Source: Cladopsammia gracilis (Eukaryota; Cnidaria; Anthozoa; Scleractinia; Dendrophylliidae). Taken from it: a stretch of DNA of 64,000 nucleotides. The first letter of the stretch is position 1; every line of letters begins with the position of its first letter. The notes under the pieces were generated by a model. The model saw nothing but the letters and a program-made list of their open reading frames with translations, did not search any database and was not told the DNA's origin. Made by a program: the position numbers and the translations under genes. The stretch spans positions 604,501-668,500 of the forward strand of contig JAJGOT010000017.1 of the NCBI GenBank assembly GCA_022457155.1, read 5' to 3'. This document shows, piece by piece, positions 53,401 through 64,000 of this stretch.

Positions 53401-56129
53401 TAGTACTGAGTTCGGCAGCTGCGGGGCGTTCCATCAACATAGCGCGCTTGTAGACCTTTTGGACGGGTCTGGAGGCTTCGGAATGCAGTTCAACTCCTCT
53501 GACGAGATACAGAAGATGAGTGTAGTGATGGCAGCAGCTCTAGACGGAACAGCAACAATTCTTGAAGGTCGTTCAAGCGGAGGTCGAGCTTCACGATCGG
53601 CGAGGGACAAGACTTACACAATACCAGTAGATGACACCATCAAAACACTACTCGTCACCTATATCACTTCAAATGATCCTTATCTTGTCGAACTTCGCAA
53701 TCCCGATGGGCTGCCACAACCCCGAACCGAAAACCTCGCCAAGGGTGGACTGTGGACAATCCAGCACCCCACTCCCGGTGTTTGGTCGTTGTTTCTCCCA
53801 GCTGCGATTGGAACGCACACTGTTAAGGTCCAGTCAACCGCCGGCTTCAACTTGGATTTTGATTTCTTTTTTCTGCTCCACAAAGAGATTGGAAGACAGT
53901 GGTTTGAATATACCATTGATTACCCATTATTAGGTAAGAAATAATGTACACTGAAATATAACAAACATTTTTAAATTAGCTAGTCAGTGTGACGGTTAAT
54001 TAGTTTCTAACGCAAATGACAGTATTGCGTCAGTGGGGAAGTGATACACGAAATATGATTTTTTATACAATATGCTGAATTCAACGCGCATTTTGATTGG
54101 TCATAACCAGCTATTAAAGTACAGATGCGCAGCTGGCGTCATGTTTCGTCCAACATGGCGGACTGTTTTGAAAATGTGGACGAGATTGTTTAAAAAAATG
54201 TTTAAAGCTATTTACAATTAAGAAAACGATGAAACTGAAGCAAAAGGTATTTTTGCTAACATGGAAAATGCCAAAATTAGAAAACAACCTTGAACGGTCA
54301 AATCACAGTCGAGTGGTTTGAGTCCTTTGAGGGTAGAGGGTATAAAACAAATGGTAGTTTCTTGGTGTTGCGGATGGTGTGATCACCAAATGACGTAAAA
54401 CAAAAGATTCAAAAGACACTGAACAATACCCACACCACAATACAAAAGCTAACCAACAATGGCTTCCCGGCGTAACACCAAGAAACACCCAAACAAACAG
54501 ATTCCATTTTGCTTTGCGGCTGTGTTCAGCCATTATAGACCTCAGAAGACGTCAAAATGTGGTAAGAACATCAGTGACCAACTCACCTGTGGCTCGATCG
54601 TTCACCACTTTTTTGTTGTTACCACATTTTGATGTAATCTGTGATCTATAACTGAACTGACGCATGGCAAAACTAGACTCTATTTGTTAAATCAACGCTC
54701 AATTGGCCACTCGTACATATCGAGTGCGAGTGGGGGGGGGGGGGGAGGGGGAGGGGGAGGTCTCCGATGTAAAACTGACGGAGGTAATCGTCGAACATTT
54801 CAAAAGAAACCCCTAACAGGAAGCAGAAATCCGTTTTGCAGGTGTGGCTCACATTAATTTTTACCCCAAAGAGGTGCCAATTCCGTTCTGAAAAGTTGTT
54901 CCTGTCAGCAACTTTTTTCTGGTTTAATACCCTAAAAGGTATGAGAATAGCTGTGACAGTGGTCATTTTAGATTCAAACACCCTTACTGGTAACCAACCA
55001 CGCATTTTAACCCATAAAACTGGTACGACAATCTCTCCCGTCCCGTGCACTTAATTCCTCCCTGGCGAAAAAATTAGGAACAGTCATAAGCCAGACAATC
55101 TAATCAGTCAATATTCAATCATTTAGTTTTCAAGTCTCACATGAATGGAGCAGTTTTCAATTGAGTGTCGTAAAACCAAAAACAAAGCAATCACTTTCGC
55201 CAATCACAACAGACGCAGACAATTCAACAAATCAATCAGAACTCGAAGCAAATACATGTAGCCGGCGCCAAGCGCGGGAAAACGCGTGCGAGCAAGTCAC
55301 GATTGGTTTTGGTTTTACTTCTGATTGGTTGATAAAGTGGGGCGAGATTTTTTAGCCAATCACAAAGCGTAACAATGCAAACCTAAAGCAAATTACTTTC
55401 GATGCTCAATTGAAAACCGCTCTAAAATATAAAGCAATGGGTTAAATTCGAAATTTTACGGTATAATACTAATTAGAAAAAAATGTTATGCGATTTCTAA
55501 ACAAATGTTCGTTTTTAGGTGGTGTCTCAACGGTAAACCTTATAATTCCTTTGAAGGAGCGCCTCAATCTCACTACCCTGAGCCTGTCCCTTGTTGATAA
55601 GTCAGGACGCGACCTCGAGACTGTCGATCTAGCCACGCCCAGTCTTGTGGGTACCTTTCTTCCTCCTTTAACACCTTTCAAACTCAAACTGTGTGCAATG
55701 ACAGCAGAGGGATGGCCTATCCAGAGGATGTCCCGCACCTTCATCACCGCTAAAAACGTTTTGATCCGTCTTCATGGTAACAAAGCTTACGACACCCTGA
55801 GGTGTGGAAAAAAACTGCGACTTGGCTTTATTATTGATTACAACGGTGAAGGAGGCGAAACATTTGATGTCACTGTCAACTCGTCACTGGTTATAAAGAC
55901 AGCCACAAATACTACAACCACCGCCATAAAAGCTCGTTACAGGCCTGTAGTAAGGGGACTGCGAAATTCTGAGGCGTACGTGATTGTGTGGCTCACAACA
56001 CCGAGGGATGTCACCCAAATTCTCGACAAATGGGCCACCATCAAAGTTACTGTAAAGCGCAGGCCTGCTCGCAGCCAAGCCGATGTGACGTCATTTACTG
56101 ACCATTTCAAGGTCACGTGCTCTTCTTAA
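48272..56129 (+). CDS. Secreted von Willebrand factor A-domain protein, five exons
   Basis: Exons 48272-48491, 50959-51086, 51625-51928, 53139-53933 and 55519-56129 have GT-AG borders and agree in phase; about 685 residues. The ATG at 48272 opens a signal peptide (KKATLLSFVALFLAVILLDL); an upstream in-frame ATG at 48200 would bury it. After a Cys-rich patch (PECHCPPEQGRCRQ) comes a VWA domain with a MIDAS motif, VIDTSGSMGDEI, continuing in exon 4 (FVFTDAGAKEGD). Two beta-rich regions follow (LVTYITSNDPYLVELRNPDG, PGVWSL; then the last exon), as in VWA7/hemicentin-type proteins. It is probably an extracellular adhesion or matrix protein binding a ligand through a divalent cation. It ends in TAA at 56127-56129. 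The stretch RRRRKMM in exon 2 could be a furin site. Confidence 0.88.
48560..48800 (+). repeat. Degenerate tandem repeat in VWA intron 1
   Basis: About five units of 45-55 bp containing AAGCGACCACTTC, AGTCAAATCATTTAG and GCGATTTCTCG. Confidence 0.7.
49735..49912 (+). pseudogene. LINE endonuclease fragment in VWA intron 1
   Basis: Reads NKTGGGICIYTRDDLKMKIRN, then VPESLFIEI, characteristic of the AP-endonuclease N-terminus of LINEs. It is cut at 49912 by the foldback element. Confidence 0.55.
49930..50126. mobile_element. Foldback element in VWA intron 1
   Basis: GTTCTCATATGATCGTCCC at the left end and its inverted copy at the right end (about 50105-50123). Inner repeats of GATCGTCCCAGTCGTCC occur in tandem. 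Inserted at the end of the LINE fragment. Confidence 0.65.
50413..50474 (+). repeat. (ATT)n microsatellite
   Basis: About 20 uninterrupted ATT units, followed by AATAAATAAATA. Probably the tail of a retroelement. Confidence 0.95.
52590..52820. mobile_element. CAATTGAAAA-family MITE, partial copy
   Basis: The right end CACTCAATTGAAAATCGCTCTA is present with the family interior (GTGGCGCGAGATTTT, CAATCAGAAAGCG, CACGGGAAAACTCGTGCAGG). The left terminus is not seen. It meets the next copy head to head at the palindrome CTCTATAGAG (52816-52825). Confidence 0.65.
52821..53112. mobile_element. CAATTGAAAA-family MITE, adjacent to VWA exon 4
   Basis: Ends TAGAGCCATTTTCAATTGA and TCAATTGAAAAGTGCTCTA, a complete copy of about 290 bp. 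Its right end is only 26 bases from the splice acceptor of exon 4 (53139). Confidence 0.75.
54540..54660. mobile_element. Foldback element in the last VWA intron
   Basis: TATAGACCTCAGAAGACGTC then AAAATGTGGTAA is inverted at 54618-54653. About 120 bp. No target duplication identified. Confidence 0.55.
54732..54760 (+). repeat. G-run (potential G-quadruplex)
   Basis: 14 G, then groups of 5 G separated by single A. Found in the last VWA intron. Confidence 0.8.
55148..55423. mobile_element. CAATTGAAAA-family MITE, complete copy
   Basis: GAGCAGTTTTCAATTGAGTG at the left, and the inverted copy CTCAATTGAAAACCGCTCT at the right. The interior contains GCGCGGGAAAACGCGTGCGA, shared with the copies at 52.6-53.1 kb and near 36.9-37.2 kb. 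Confidence 0.8.
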
Positions 56130-57697
56130 CTGACCCCAGCATTCAACCTCGTTCCCAGGGCTCTGGAGACGAGGTTGCCTAACATTTCCAAGAGCTAGAA
56201 CTGCATGATTTCATTTCGCAAATTGTAGAAAAATGTTAAAACAAACTGTGCTGCATAGGAAAAATATGTCCAACATTGAGCTTTTGTTCATTTTTAAAGG
56301 CTTCACTTTAAGGGGGAGTTCCATCTGAACGTCATTTTTTTCGCTACTTGAGATCGGTTTTACGGAATTATCCCGTTGACGTTTTAAACAATCCAATGTC
56401 ATGTAATGTTTTGTGAATTTTGCGGTGCCAAATGAGGAGTGCGTGAGAGGAGAAGAAAGGGGGGAAGATTTGTGAAAAATAATTTTCTTTCTCTATCCCT
56501 CCTTTAAAACTCTTCCATTTTCATTAAAGGCTCGCCTTCACCCAAAATGCTGTGCGCGCCGTGATCACTTTCTGTGCTGAATTTCGGGGTCATGTCGTAC
56601 CTCCTTTGAACGAGTTGTTTTATTGGCTCACCAAAACAATAGATGAATGACCTAAACAATGCCCCTATCCCTATAAACAATAGCAGGTACTGTTTTAGAA
56701 CGGCCAATGAAAATAGAGGTTTATGAGAGGTACGACCCTACCGGAATTTCGTGTAACACGAAATTCACGCTTGAATGCGTGCAACCAATCAGATCACGCG
56801 TATGAACAATGGAGCATTTCAAAACAAAAACAAACGACCGCAACGTCTTTTGGGTGAAGGCGGGCTTTTAAATTCAGGTGTAACTCCTTCGATCCTTAAT
56901 AAGGACTTTTTTTTTAGCGTCATTTGAATTCCCAAACGTAAGGATTTTGTCCACATACTAAAAAATAACAAAAGTGAAAGTGTTCATTAAGGAAAACTAT
57001 GTTTGTGTTGAAACAAAGATCGCTGTTGTTGTTGTTGTTGGAGTTTTAGCCCTTTAACTCCCAAGGGTGCCAAAATTCATGAAAAATCCTAAATTTTATT
57101 TCATTTGAATTGTCACACCATAGTCAAAAGTTAGAACTACACTACACTGATATCAGTTCCATAACTGACTCTGGGAGTTGAAGGGTTCAAAATTAAGCGC
57201 GGTGTTTTATTTTGAGTTTATATTAGTTTAGAGAAGTGTTAAAGGGGTTTAGAACAACTATGTTTGTTGCTTCGATATGCTGGCCAACGTAATGCAAATA
57301 ATAAAAGATAACTCGAATTATTTTATTCCTCGTCTCATGTAATAGTTGTTTGATTGGCTGTGTATTTGGGTATACAGTAAACCCTCTTAAAACAGACCCC
57401 TGTAAAACGGACACCTCTCGAAGATGGACATCAATGATTGACTGGTTCTGGCCGAATTTCACTTGTTCGTCAGTAACTAAACTCTCTATAAGACGGACAG
57501 TTAAAGCTGGTCCCGAAGGTGTCAGGCTGACACAGAGTTTAGTGCAGCAGTAAGCAATACATTTGGTCACACTGTAGGGTTTTATCCAGTTACCCGTGGG
57601 GGGGGGGGGGGGGAGGGAGTGAGAAACTGATTACACGAATACGTCCCTCCCCACCCCCTCACCACCTAATGGATATTCATGAGACACTAACATAGCG
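56130..57697. other. Intergenic region downstream of the VWA gene
   Basis: No gene. 57375-57500 (ACAGTAAACCCTCTTAAAACAG type) resembles the end of a TA-inserting pogo-type MITE. G18-type run at 57598-57618. Confidence 0.4.
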
Positions 57698-57698
57698 G

Positions 57699-57877
57699 AA
57701 TAGACTATTTTGCTAATGTTGCGTTCCCAGTGCATCTTGGGTAGTTCCAGTCCTTAGTGGGGGCAAACGACCAGTTTGGCAGGTAATTTGAAATTTTAAT
57801 TTTGGCCGTTTGCCCCCACAATGGACTAGAACTACCCAAGATGCACTGGGAACACAACATTAGCAAAATAGTCTATT
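57699..57877. mobile_element. Foldback MITE with 72-bp arms
   Basis: 57699-57770 and 57806-57877 are inverted copies with a few mismatches, starting AATAGACTATTTTGCTAATG and including GGGGGCAAACG near the centre. Confidence 0.85.
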
Positions 57878-60480
57878 CATTGAAATAGACAGTTAAAATA
57901 TGAAACATTGTTTTTTTAATTTCATTGCACAAAACATGGCGACGTAACAAGAGTTAGCAAAATATGCTGAGCTTCAAGATATTATTCCCAGCAGCCTTCC
58001 GGGCACAGAGTTTACAAAATAATACAAATAACAGCCTTTGTTACAATAACCTACATTAAAACGAAAATACACGAGGAACTAACATAAGAGAGTATGTAAC
58101 ATGGGCGTGTCTGAAGTGTAAAAACAAACTTCAACCCAAGCTCCGAGATTGATCAGCATCAAATTTCTTCTATGAGGTCAAAAAAGTGGTACCTATCAGC
58201 CAAGGGATGAACCATTATAATTTTGCCCCGGGAAGAGGGATTTAGAGTACAGACCAGATCACCAAACTCAAGACGGTTTTTTATCTTTGCAATAGTAACT
58301 GTCGGCCACAAGTTTTAGCAGCTCGTAATTTTGTTACTGCATTTCTTCATATGTTTTCTTACAAACTTCAGAAACACTGTCAGTTTTCAAGGAGATGAAA
58401 ACCGGAAAGGGAGTTTTCCGCAGGTACATACGTAGTGTCGTTAAAGTGTATCATAAGAGTATCGCATTGAGAAAGATCTTAGGTATAGCCATAACTTGAT
58501 TTTCCAAATATGGCTGTAACAACTTCCTAGCAAATTGAATAATCGGAAGTTTGTTTTGAAGCGTACAAGAGGCAGTTGCACATTTCAACCCACTTATGGG
58601 TTTCTGGTATAGCCATATACCTCTTATGTGTCAGCATGTATAGCCATGTGTAATGACATAATTCTGATACACATTAATGGCACTACTAAAAGTATCTACC
58701 GGTTTTTTGCGTTTGATCGCCGTCTGCTAACAGACACCTTTTGTAGGTGTCTATCTCAAAACCAGGCGCCCAGCCATGCACAAAGACTACATTGTAACTA
58801 CCTTTGTAAAATTCATTAATAATTCATAAGGGCACTAACAAATAGAAATGAGCCATTCCAATCGCATGGTTACCCTGTAATCCAGATACAACTCACTATT
58901 GAGTTGTATCTGATATGTAAATTAGATACAACCACTAGTGAGTTGTATCTGGAATGTGAATTTCACAAGTTGTTTACTACATTCGCGTCCGTGTTGCATC
59001 CGCACTGTACATTCACTCGGCTGCGTCTCGTGATTGTATATAGGCCGATACAACACTCCCGCTCATGTAGTAATCATTTCTTCCAAAACACAAGGCTGTT
59101 CTTGTATGGAAGGTTACACTGTACGTGATCAAGTTGAGAAGGGATGGAAATCAGTAAAAAAAAGGTCACAAACTTGAGGATGTCGGGCTGTGATTGTAAT
59201 CAAATCTCAGAACTAATCATTTGGTAAAACGTAAATCTATCGGTGAAGACAAGTTTGGGTATATCTTAGCTCGTTGGATTATAAAATACTTTTTTGAATG
59301 CAGAGAACAAGAAAATACACAACAATAACAATAATTCACAAAAGAAAGAGATGAAAGGTTGGTAACCATTAATACTTTGCAGGTTAAAGGTTGATTCAAT
59401 ATTGACAATGAGCATTTAATGTTCATGATGAGCTTATTTTGTTCAGCGATGCTAGTAATGCCTTGTCCTACTACACTGGGAGAGGTTTGTCCAACATCAG
59501 TACTGTGTTGATCAACGCTAGTCCAACATTTACAATGTTTTGGACATTGCTTCTCTAACATTAATACAGTACAACACAAGACATTTTTTTCTATATATTA
59601 TATATAACAAACAACTCTTGTTTCTATACACTGGTTGCCATTTTTTTTATAAACCCTCCATTACCTACCCTAATCCCCACACAAGCAAGCAACGTATAAC
59701 TTCAGGGCTATGTCAGTACTTCTTAGAATTCCTTTGAAAAGCCAAAAGAAAAACAACAGACAATCAACGGAAACCTGAATATAATGAACCAGATTCACTG
59801 AAACCATTGATAAATGTCTTTGGCTGTGCAAGGCTAGGATGGAAACGAATTGTACCTTTTTATTTTAAAATAACCCTTTAAATCCCAGAGTCAATTATGG
59901 AGACATGCAGTGCAGTTCTAACTTTTGAGTCTGTCAACAAAATCCTATGGTGTGACCATTCAAATGAAACCTCTTCGGCAGTACTTTTGCATGATACCAT
60001 TATTTTGTTTTTCAAATTGCTACAAAAAGAAATTTGTTATTTTCTGGAATTTTGATTTCTGGCACTCTCAGGAGTTATAGGGTTAAAATCAGTGCTGGGC
60101 CAATTTTTTTCACATTCCAGACTTGGAGGATGAAAGAATCACTAAATACAGTTAAGCTTTGCTATACGTGTTTTAGGAGTATTTATTGTACGAATGAGAG
60201 TATTTAATTAATATTGTAGTAAACTTTTGACTCCAAAAACTGGCACAACACCTGTGTTATAGCTCTTTAATGATGTTGCACAAGAGACGCGGTTTCAAGT
60301 ATGTTTTTGTTTTAGAAGGAACAGCTAAAACGTTTCAGATCACTATTCACTCTGAAAGTGTTAGTTTGAGAGGTATTGCATTACCGTATTTCTTCAAATA
60401 AACATCTTGGGTATTTATTACAAATTCAGATACTTCGAGGCATTAAGTCAAAAATCAGTTATTGAAGGCAAGTCAGAGAC
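57878..60480. other. Non-coding stretch
   Basis: No convincing gene. 58876-58955 carries AGATACAACTCAC motifs in inverted and direct order, a small foldback. Confidence 0.4.
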
Positions 60481-60484
60481 ACAG

Positions 60485-60860
60485 GGCAGTTTCCATTTGT
60501 CAGAACTGGTCAGGCCAGACCAATCAATTTGTGCCACAAATTCTTTAAAATGAAACATTCTAAAATTGGTTTGTACAATTTTGATGAAATTTGAAGGACT
60601 GGTAAAAACCAGCCGTTCAAAAAGCCCACTTCCGAGTTGCTCTTAGCCTCCTTTTCAAACCGAGGCCAAGTGCAAAACCATTCATGGATATAAGTTTTAT
60701 TTACATGTGAAAGAAAACTCATTCATATGAATGGTTTTGCACTTGGCCTCAGTTTGAAAAGGAGGTTAAGAGCAACTCGGAAATGGACTATCAGTGAATT
60801 CTGTTTGTGAACAAACTGGCCTGGCCAGCCAATTTTGACAAAATTAATGGGAAGTGCCCG
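60485..60860. mobile_element. MITE related to 37928-38138, with a nested foldback
   Basis: Outer ends GGGCAGTTTCCATTTGTCAG and the complement near 60855. Inside, about 60625-60684 and 60725-60785 are inverted copies (CCACTTCCGAGTTGCTCTTA type), an independent foldback of about 160 bp. Confidence 0.65.
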
Positions 60861-61061
60861 CAGATATTGTCATATTCATTTTTTTTTTTTAATTATTCAA
60901 TAAGGAGTGTGTTTTTGAGATGATGAGGTTTAACTTATTTGAGTAAATACGGTAAATGTAGGAAAAATTCTGCATAGCAACTTCATAAAAAAGCCAATAA
61001 ATTAATAAACACAACCTGCAATCAGGCAGATGTATGCAAGTTGCTCAAAAGGAAAATAGAT

Positions 61062-61145
61062 AGCCTGCATTGCAGGCGCCGGTTTATTTATGGGGCAAAA
61101 CTTCGCCATTTCGCCCCATCATTAAACACCTGCAATGCAGGCTAC
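61062..61145. mobile_element. Short foldback with TAGCCTGCATTGCAGG arms
   Basis: Perfect 16-bp inverted ends and inner inverted GGGGCAAAA/TTTCGCCCC. The TTTATT at 61083-61088 would read AATAAA for the leftward gene, about 185 bases past its stop, and may serve as its poly-A signal. Confidence 0.7.
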
Positions 61146-61272
61146 AAAATAGAGCCTGACACCAGGTTTGTGTAGTTCAAATTTCAACTGAAAAAGTATT
61201 TTTTTTTCTGATCTGCAAAATATTATTTTAATAAATGTTTTGATTTGATTGGCAGACAACAAAGTGCCATCA

Positions 61273-63926
61273 CTACATGCCAGAGCGTGTCTGCCTCAGG
61301 GGAGGGGTACCAGAGGAGCTATGGGGTGATTCAGATCTCCCAACAGGTCCCCCGGGAGGTTTTTCCATCATCTGTTGAAATGCTAAACGCGGGGGTGGCG
61401 ATTGTCGCATCAATGGGTTTGCTTGAGGACGAAGAGGCTAGAATGAAAAAGAACAAATATTGGGGTAATTAGTATGCACAATGCTAAAGAAATTAGAGGA
61501 GTTTTATGAAGGGAAGTAAAAGGCTATACAACAAGAGAAAATCACATCTAAGGTCTCAATACATACTGTATGCAACACATTACTGTGTTGATGCCAAGTT
61601 GCAAGACACATGTCAGATGCATCAACTGTGAGTTTCAGAAGCTTTAAGAGTTTGGATACAAATTGTTTGTACCCTGAAGAAGGCAGTACTCCGAAAACGT
61701 TTGTGTTTTATCTGACAAACTATAGCCCCCCTCCCCCCCTCCCCCCCTCCCCCCCCTCCCTCCCTCCACAATTATATCTCTATATATTTATCTACAATTA
61801 AACCTCTACCAATGGCCATGTCACTGGTCACAATGGCTACATGTACCTCTCTAAATGGCAGCTTCCCCATAACAGCCACATCTTTAATATAATGACCAGG
61901 GCCAGGTTGTTCAAAGCGTGGTTAAGCTAACCCAGGGTTAGCATCAATTTTGATTCCAATTAAATAATAAATCAATGGAGATTTTTCCAAGGTATTTTTG
62001 CCCTTTAGTTTCGTCTCCGACTTGTCTTCACATGTAACTTATAATTAGCTTTTGAAAACACTTCTAACAAGAGAAATTAAATCCTCGGTTAAATTTTAAT
62101 CCTGGGTTAGCGTTAACCGGCTTTCCAACAATGGGGCCCTGATGTATGAAGGTGGCTGCTGTAGAGAGCTTTTTAAACTGTATTAATGAATAACCACCTA
62201 TGTGCATGCCTACACGTTTCATATTTGTAGACCCAGCTGAGTTTCATAAATCAGTTAAACCGCAGCCTCCCCATAACAGCCACCTCTTTAATCCTTTCAT
62301 GGCCACAGCCGACTGTAGTCGCCTTACCCATAAGTGGCCAAAGGGGACTACAGTCACCATAATTATGCTATTTGGGAAATAACATACTTGGCCATGGAAA
62401 GGATTAAAGTGCCTATCAACCCTAAAAAGATATTTTCTGAATCAACTCTATGTACATTGAATAGTTGAATGGTAAAATATTTCTTGTTTTGAACGTCGTG
62501 TTAGTGAGTTATAGAGATTTGAATTTACAAAATTAATGCTAATTATATGACGTCAACCTGGGAATCATTTATTATACAACTACTTGTTTTCACCTCCGAG
62601 CAATATTTTTTTACGAATAAATTGACTACCCACAGTTTATTTTTAGTATTTATCAAATTAATTATCCTCAAGCTGTAAACTGCCCATTGTAAATTGGCGT
62701 AGAAATAATGGCAAATTCCCGGGTTGACGTCATCTAATTAGCATTTTGTGAATTCAAATAACTCACAAATGCGACGTTCAAAACAAGAAATATTTTACCA
62801 TTCAACTATTCAATGTACTGTAAACACCGGTGTATAAGCTGCACTTTTTTGCCCGAAATGTTTCCTCAGAATCGAGGGTGTGGCTTATCTACGGGAACAT
62901 CTGCAAAAGGTTATTGTACTTTCCGTACTTGAACCTCAAAATTAAGATTTTATTTATTGGGTGTATAACGTGGAACAGGATTTTTTAACTTTAGATGTAG
63001 AAAAGTGAGGCTTGTTTGTCTAACAAAGTGGCCCATGTGCCTCCGAGACCAAAACTCAAATTGAACAATCTGCATCAAACACGTATTAACGCAGGAATGT
63101 GAGCGTTGTGTTTATAAATTGTAAAATTTAGCCTCAAATTGTCAAAATACCTATGTTAAAACAGTCCTCACTATCTTTGTCAGACATTTCGAAGCTTTTA
63201 GCAATGGAGGAACACTGAAGACGAACGAAAGAAGCCAAAGAAAGGAGTGGGCTGTAAACTGAGTGGCCATCTTAGTTAACCTTAGTAACCAGGCTAAATA
63301 AAAACATGTGCTCAAGAAATTTGCATGGTTACCAAGCTTGTTTTGGCCTGAACAAACAGTGGGCAAACGAACGCTGCGCTGAAAACTGCTGAAACTTTTT
63401 TTTTCAGCACGCAATGATTTGATGGATACAAGCAAAGTCTAGCTCATGTTTTGTGGAGCCAATTCCTACATTTTTATTTTAAAAAAAAACCTTCTTTTTC
63501 CAAAATTTGAGCTTCAAAACTCGGGGTGCGGCTTATCTATGAGTGCAGCTTATACACCGGTGTTTACGGTACATAGAGTTGATTCTGAAAATAACTTTCT
63601 ATGGGTGATAGGCACTTTAAATTTGAGGAAACTTGTTCACACAAGGGTTAATACAACAACCAGAAAATTATGTGCGAAGCTGGCTGTTGTAGAGAGCTCC
63701 AACTGTATTAATAATAACCTCCTGTGTGCATGGCTACACATTTCAAGTTAACTCACCTGAGGTTGAATAGGTCGCACCATGGGTTTAATCAGTGGTGGTG
63801 GACCTTGGAGCCCACCCTGATTTGACCTTGGAACTCCACCTTGAGGTTGTACATGTAAGGGAAGAGGATGCCGCTGACCCTGTGCTCCTGACGGTTTAAG
63901 CAGCGGGGGTGGCTGACCTGGAATGC
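61273..63926 (-). CDS. Proline-rich protein gene, last two exons
   Basis: Minus-strand exons 63757-63926 (PGQPPPLLKPSGAQGQRHPL, ending in IKPMVRPIQPQ at a GTGAGT donor) and 61273-61437 (PLRPQANPLMRQSPPPRL to TPPLRQTRSGM and a TAG at 61273-61275, acceptor TTCTAG). The phase joins exactly at a codon boundary and composition continues. The visible part is disordered: Pro, Gln, Gly and Arg-rich with repeated PPPL(L/I)KP. Such tails occur in RNA-binding and RNP-granule proteins, but I cannot name the family. The upstream part of the gene is beyond the window. The opposite strand of the last exon is also open but has no partner exon. Confidence 0.65.
61655..61800 (+). repeat. C-rich tract and possible Penelope-like tail
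   Basis: ACCCTGAAGAAGGCAGTACTCCGAAAACG (61669-61697), similar to the tail at 26500, is followed by C-runs separated by T (61727-61770). Lies in the intron of the proline-rich gene. Confidence 0.45.
61898..62140. mobile_element. MITE with AGGGCC ends
   Basis: AGGGCCAGGTTGTTCAAAGC to GCTAACCC at the left, inverted at the right (AGGGCCCCATTGTTGGAAAG). Related to the element at 45234-45369. Confidence 0.75.
62403..63620. mobile_element. Foldback element interrupted by another element
   Basis: The outer arms begin TTAAAGTGCCTATCA at both ends and include ATTGAATAGTTGAATGGTAA and a TGACGTCAACC motif in inverted order (62515-62560 and 62720-62760). The right arm is split at 62818/63569 by the element at 62819-63568. 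Confidence 0.8.
62819..63568. mobile_element. MITE with TGTAAACACCGG ends, nested
   Basis: Inverted ends TGTAAACACCGGTGTATAAG (CTGCAC) with a flanking GTAC duplication (62815-62818 and 63569-63572). The inner arms (GTGGCTTATCTACGGG and the inverted copy near 63530) extend the termini. No protein inside. Confidence 0.8.
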
Positions 63927-64000
63927 CTAACAGAGATAGAAGCATGGTTGAAAGTTTGGGATTAATAAGCAATGCATTAATTTTTGGAAAAAGGAAAGGT

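Noticed and set aside
57598..57618. Long G-run as a functional G-quadruplex
   Set aside because: Real as a sequence feature, but an isolated homopolymer in intergenic DNA gives no evidence of function.
61245..61472. Plus-strand open frame with apparent splice borders
   Set aside because: The minus strand of the same bases is a Pro-rich exon whose phase joins the exon at 63757-63926; the plus strand has no partner.

Overview
This looks like nuclear DNA of a cnidarian, most likely a stony coral. The support is AT-rich intron-bearing animal genes with GT-AG splicing, a betaine-homocysteine methyltransferase (BHMT) gene, a dense load of short foldback transposons of a kind common in coral assemblies, and a Polinton/Maverick-type (adintovirus-like) element. 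No database could be searched, so family names rest on motifs read by eye.

Layout. 1-6.9 kb: right-hand part of a Polinton-like element (start of the major capsid protein, a small basic virion protein, minor capsid protein, adenain-like protease, Gly/Ala-rich core protein, zinc ribbon plus phospholipase A2, DDE integrase with chromodomain, a DUF2738/DUF5871-like protein, two unknown ORFs). About 7.13-7.57 kb: a nested palindrome that may be the end of that element. 8.0-12.3 kb: a dead cnidarian integrase-core transposon split by a DIRS-like retroelement that carries a 1.9 kb minisatellite, followed by a short sister copy. 12.8-18.7 kb: DNA-transposon remnants, including a Harbinger-type transposase fragment, an inverted pair of 12-bp minisatellites and a Mutator-like foldback with its own nested insertion. 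19.4-22.3 kb and 33.2-37.7 kb: a diverged direct duplication carrying the last two exons of BHMT. 20.9-32.1 kb: the BHMT gene (minus strand, eight in-phase exons), with an almost intact LINE inside intron 1-2. 37.7-41.1 kb: a GC-richer island of unfamiliar broken genes, two of them with zinc-finger cysteine clusters, around a divergent promoter with a CRE palindrome. 41.2-43.3 kb: a Ty3/gypsy remnant. 48.2-56.1 kb: a secreted von Willebrand A-domain gene (plus strand, five exons). 61.3-63.9 kb: the last two exons of a proline-rich protein gene (minus strand). The rest is non-coding and full of foldback elements, several nested.

Most interesting signal. The Polinton integrase has no ATG before its first catalytic aspartate. 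It is open in the -1 frame relative to the upstream phospholipase ORF. In the overlap sits an in-phase A-AAA-AAC heptamer, followed by sequence that can form an H-type pseudoknot (7-bp and 10-bp perfect stems). This is the layout of a retrovirus-style programmed -1 frameshift. The protease ORF of the same element also has no ATG and overlaps the preceding structural ORF at an A11 run, so a gag-pro-like expression logic may operate twice. Other copies must be compared, because this copy also has real breaks.
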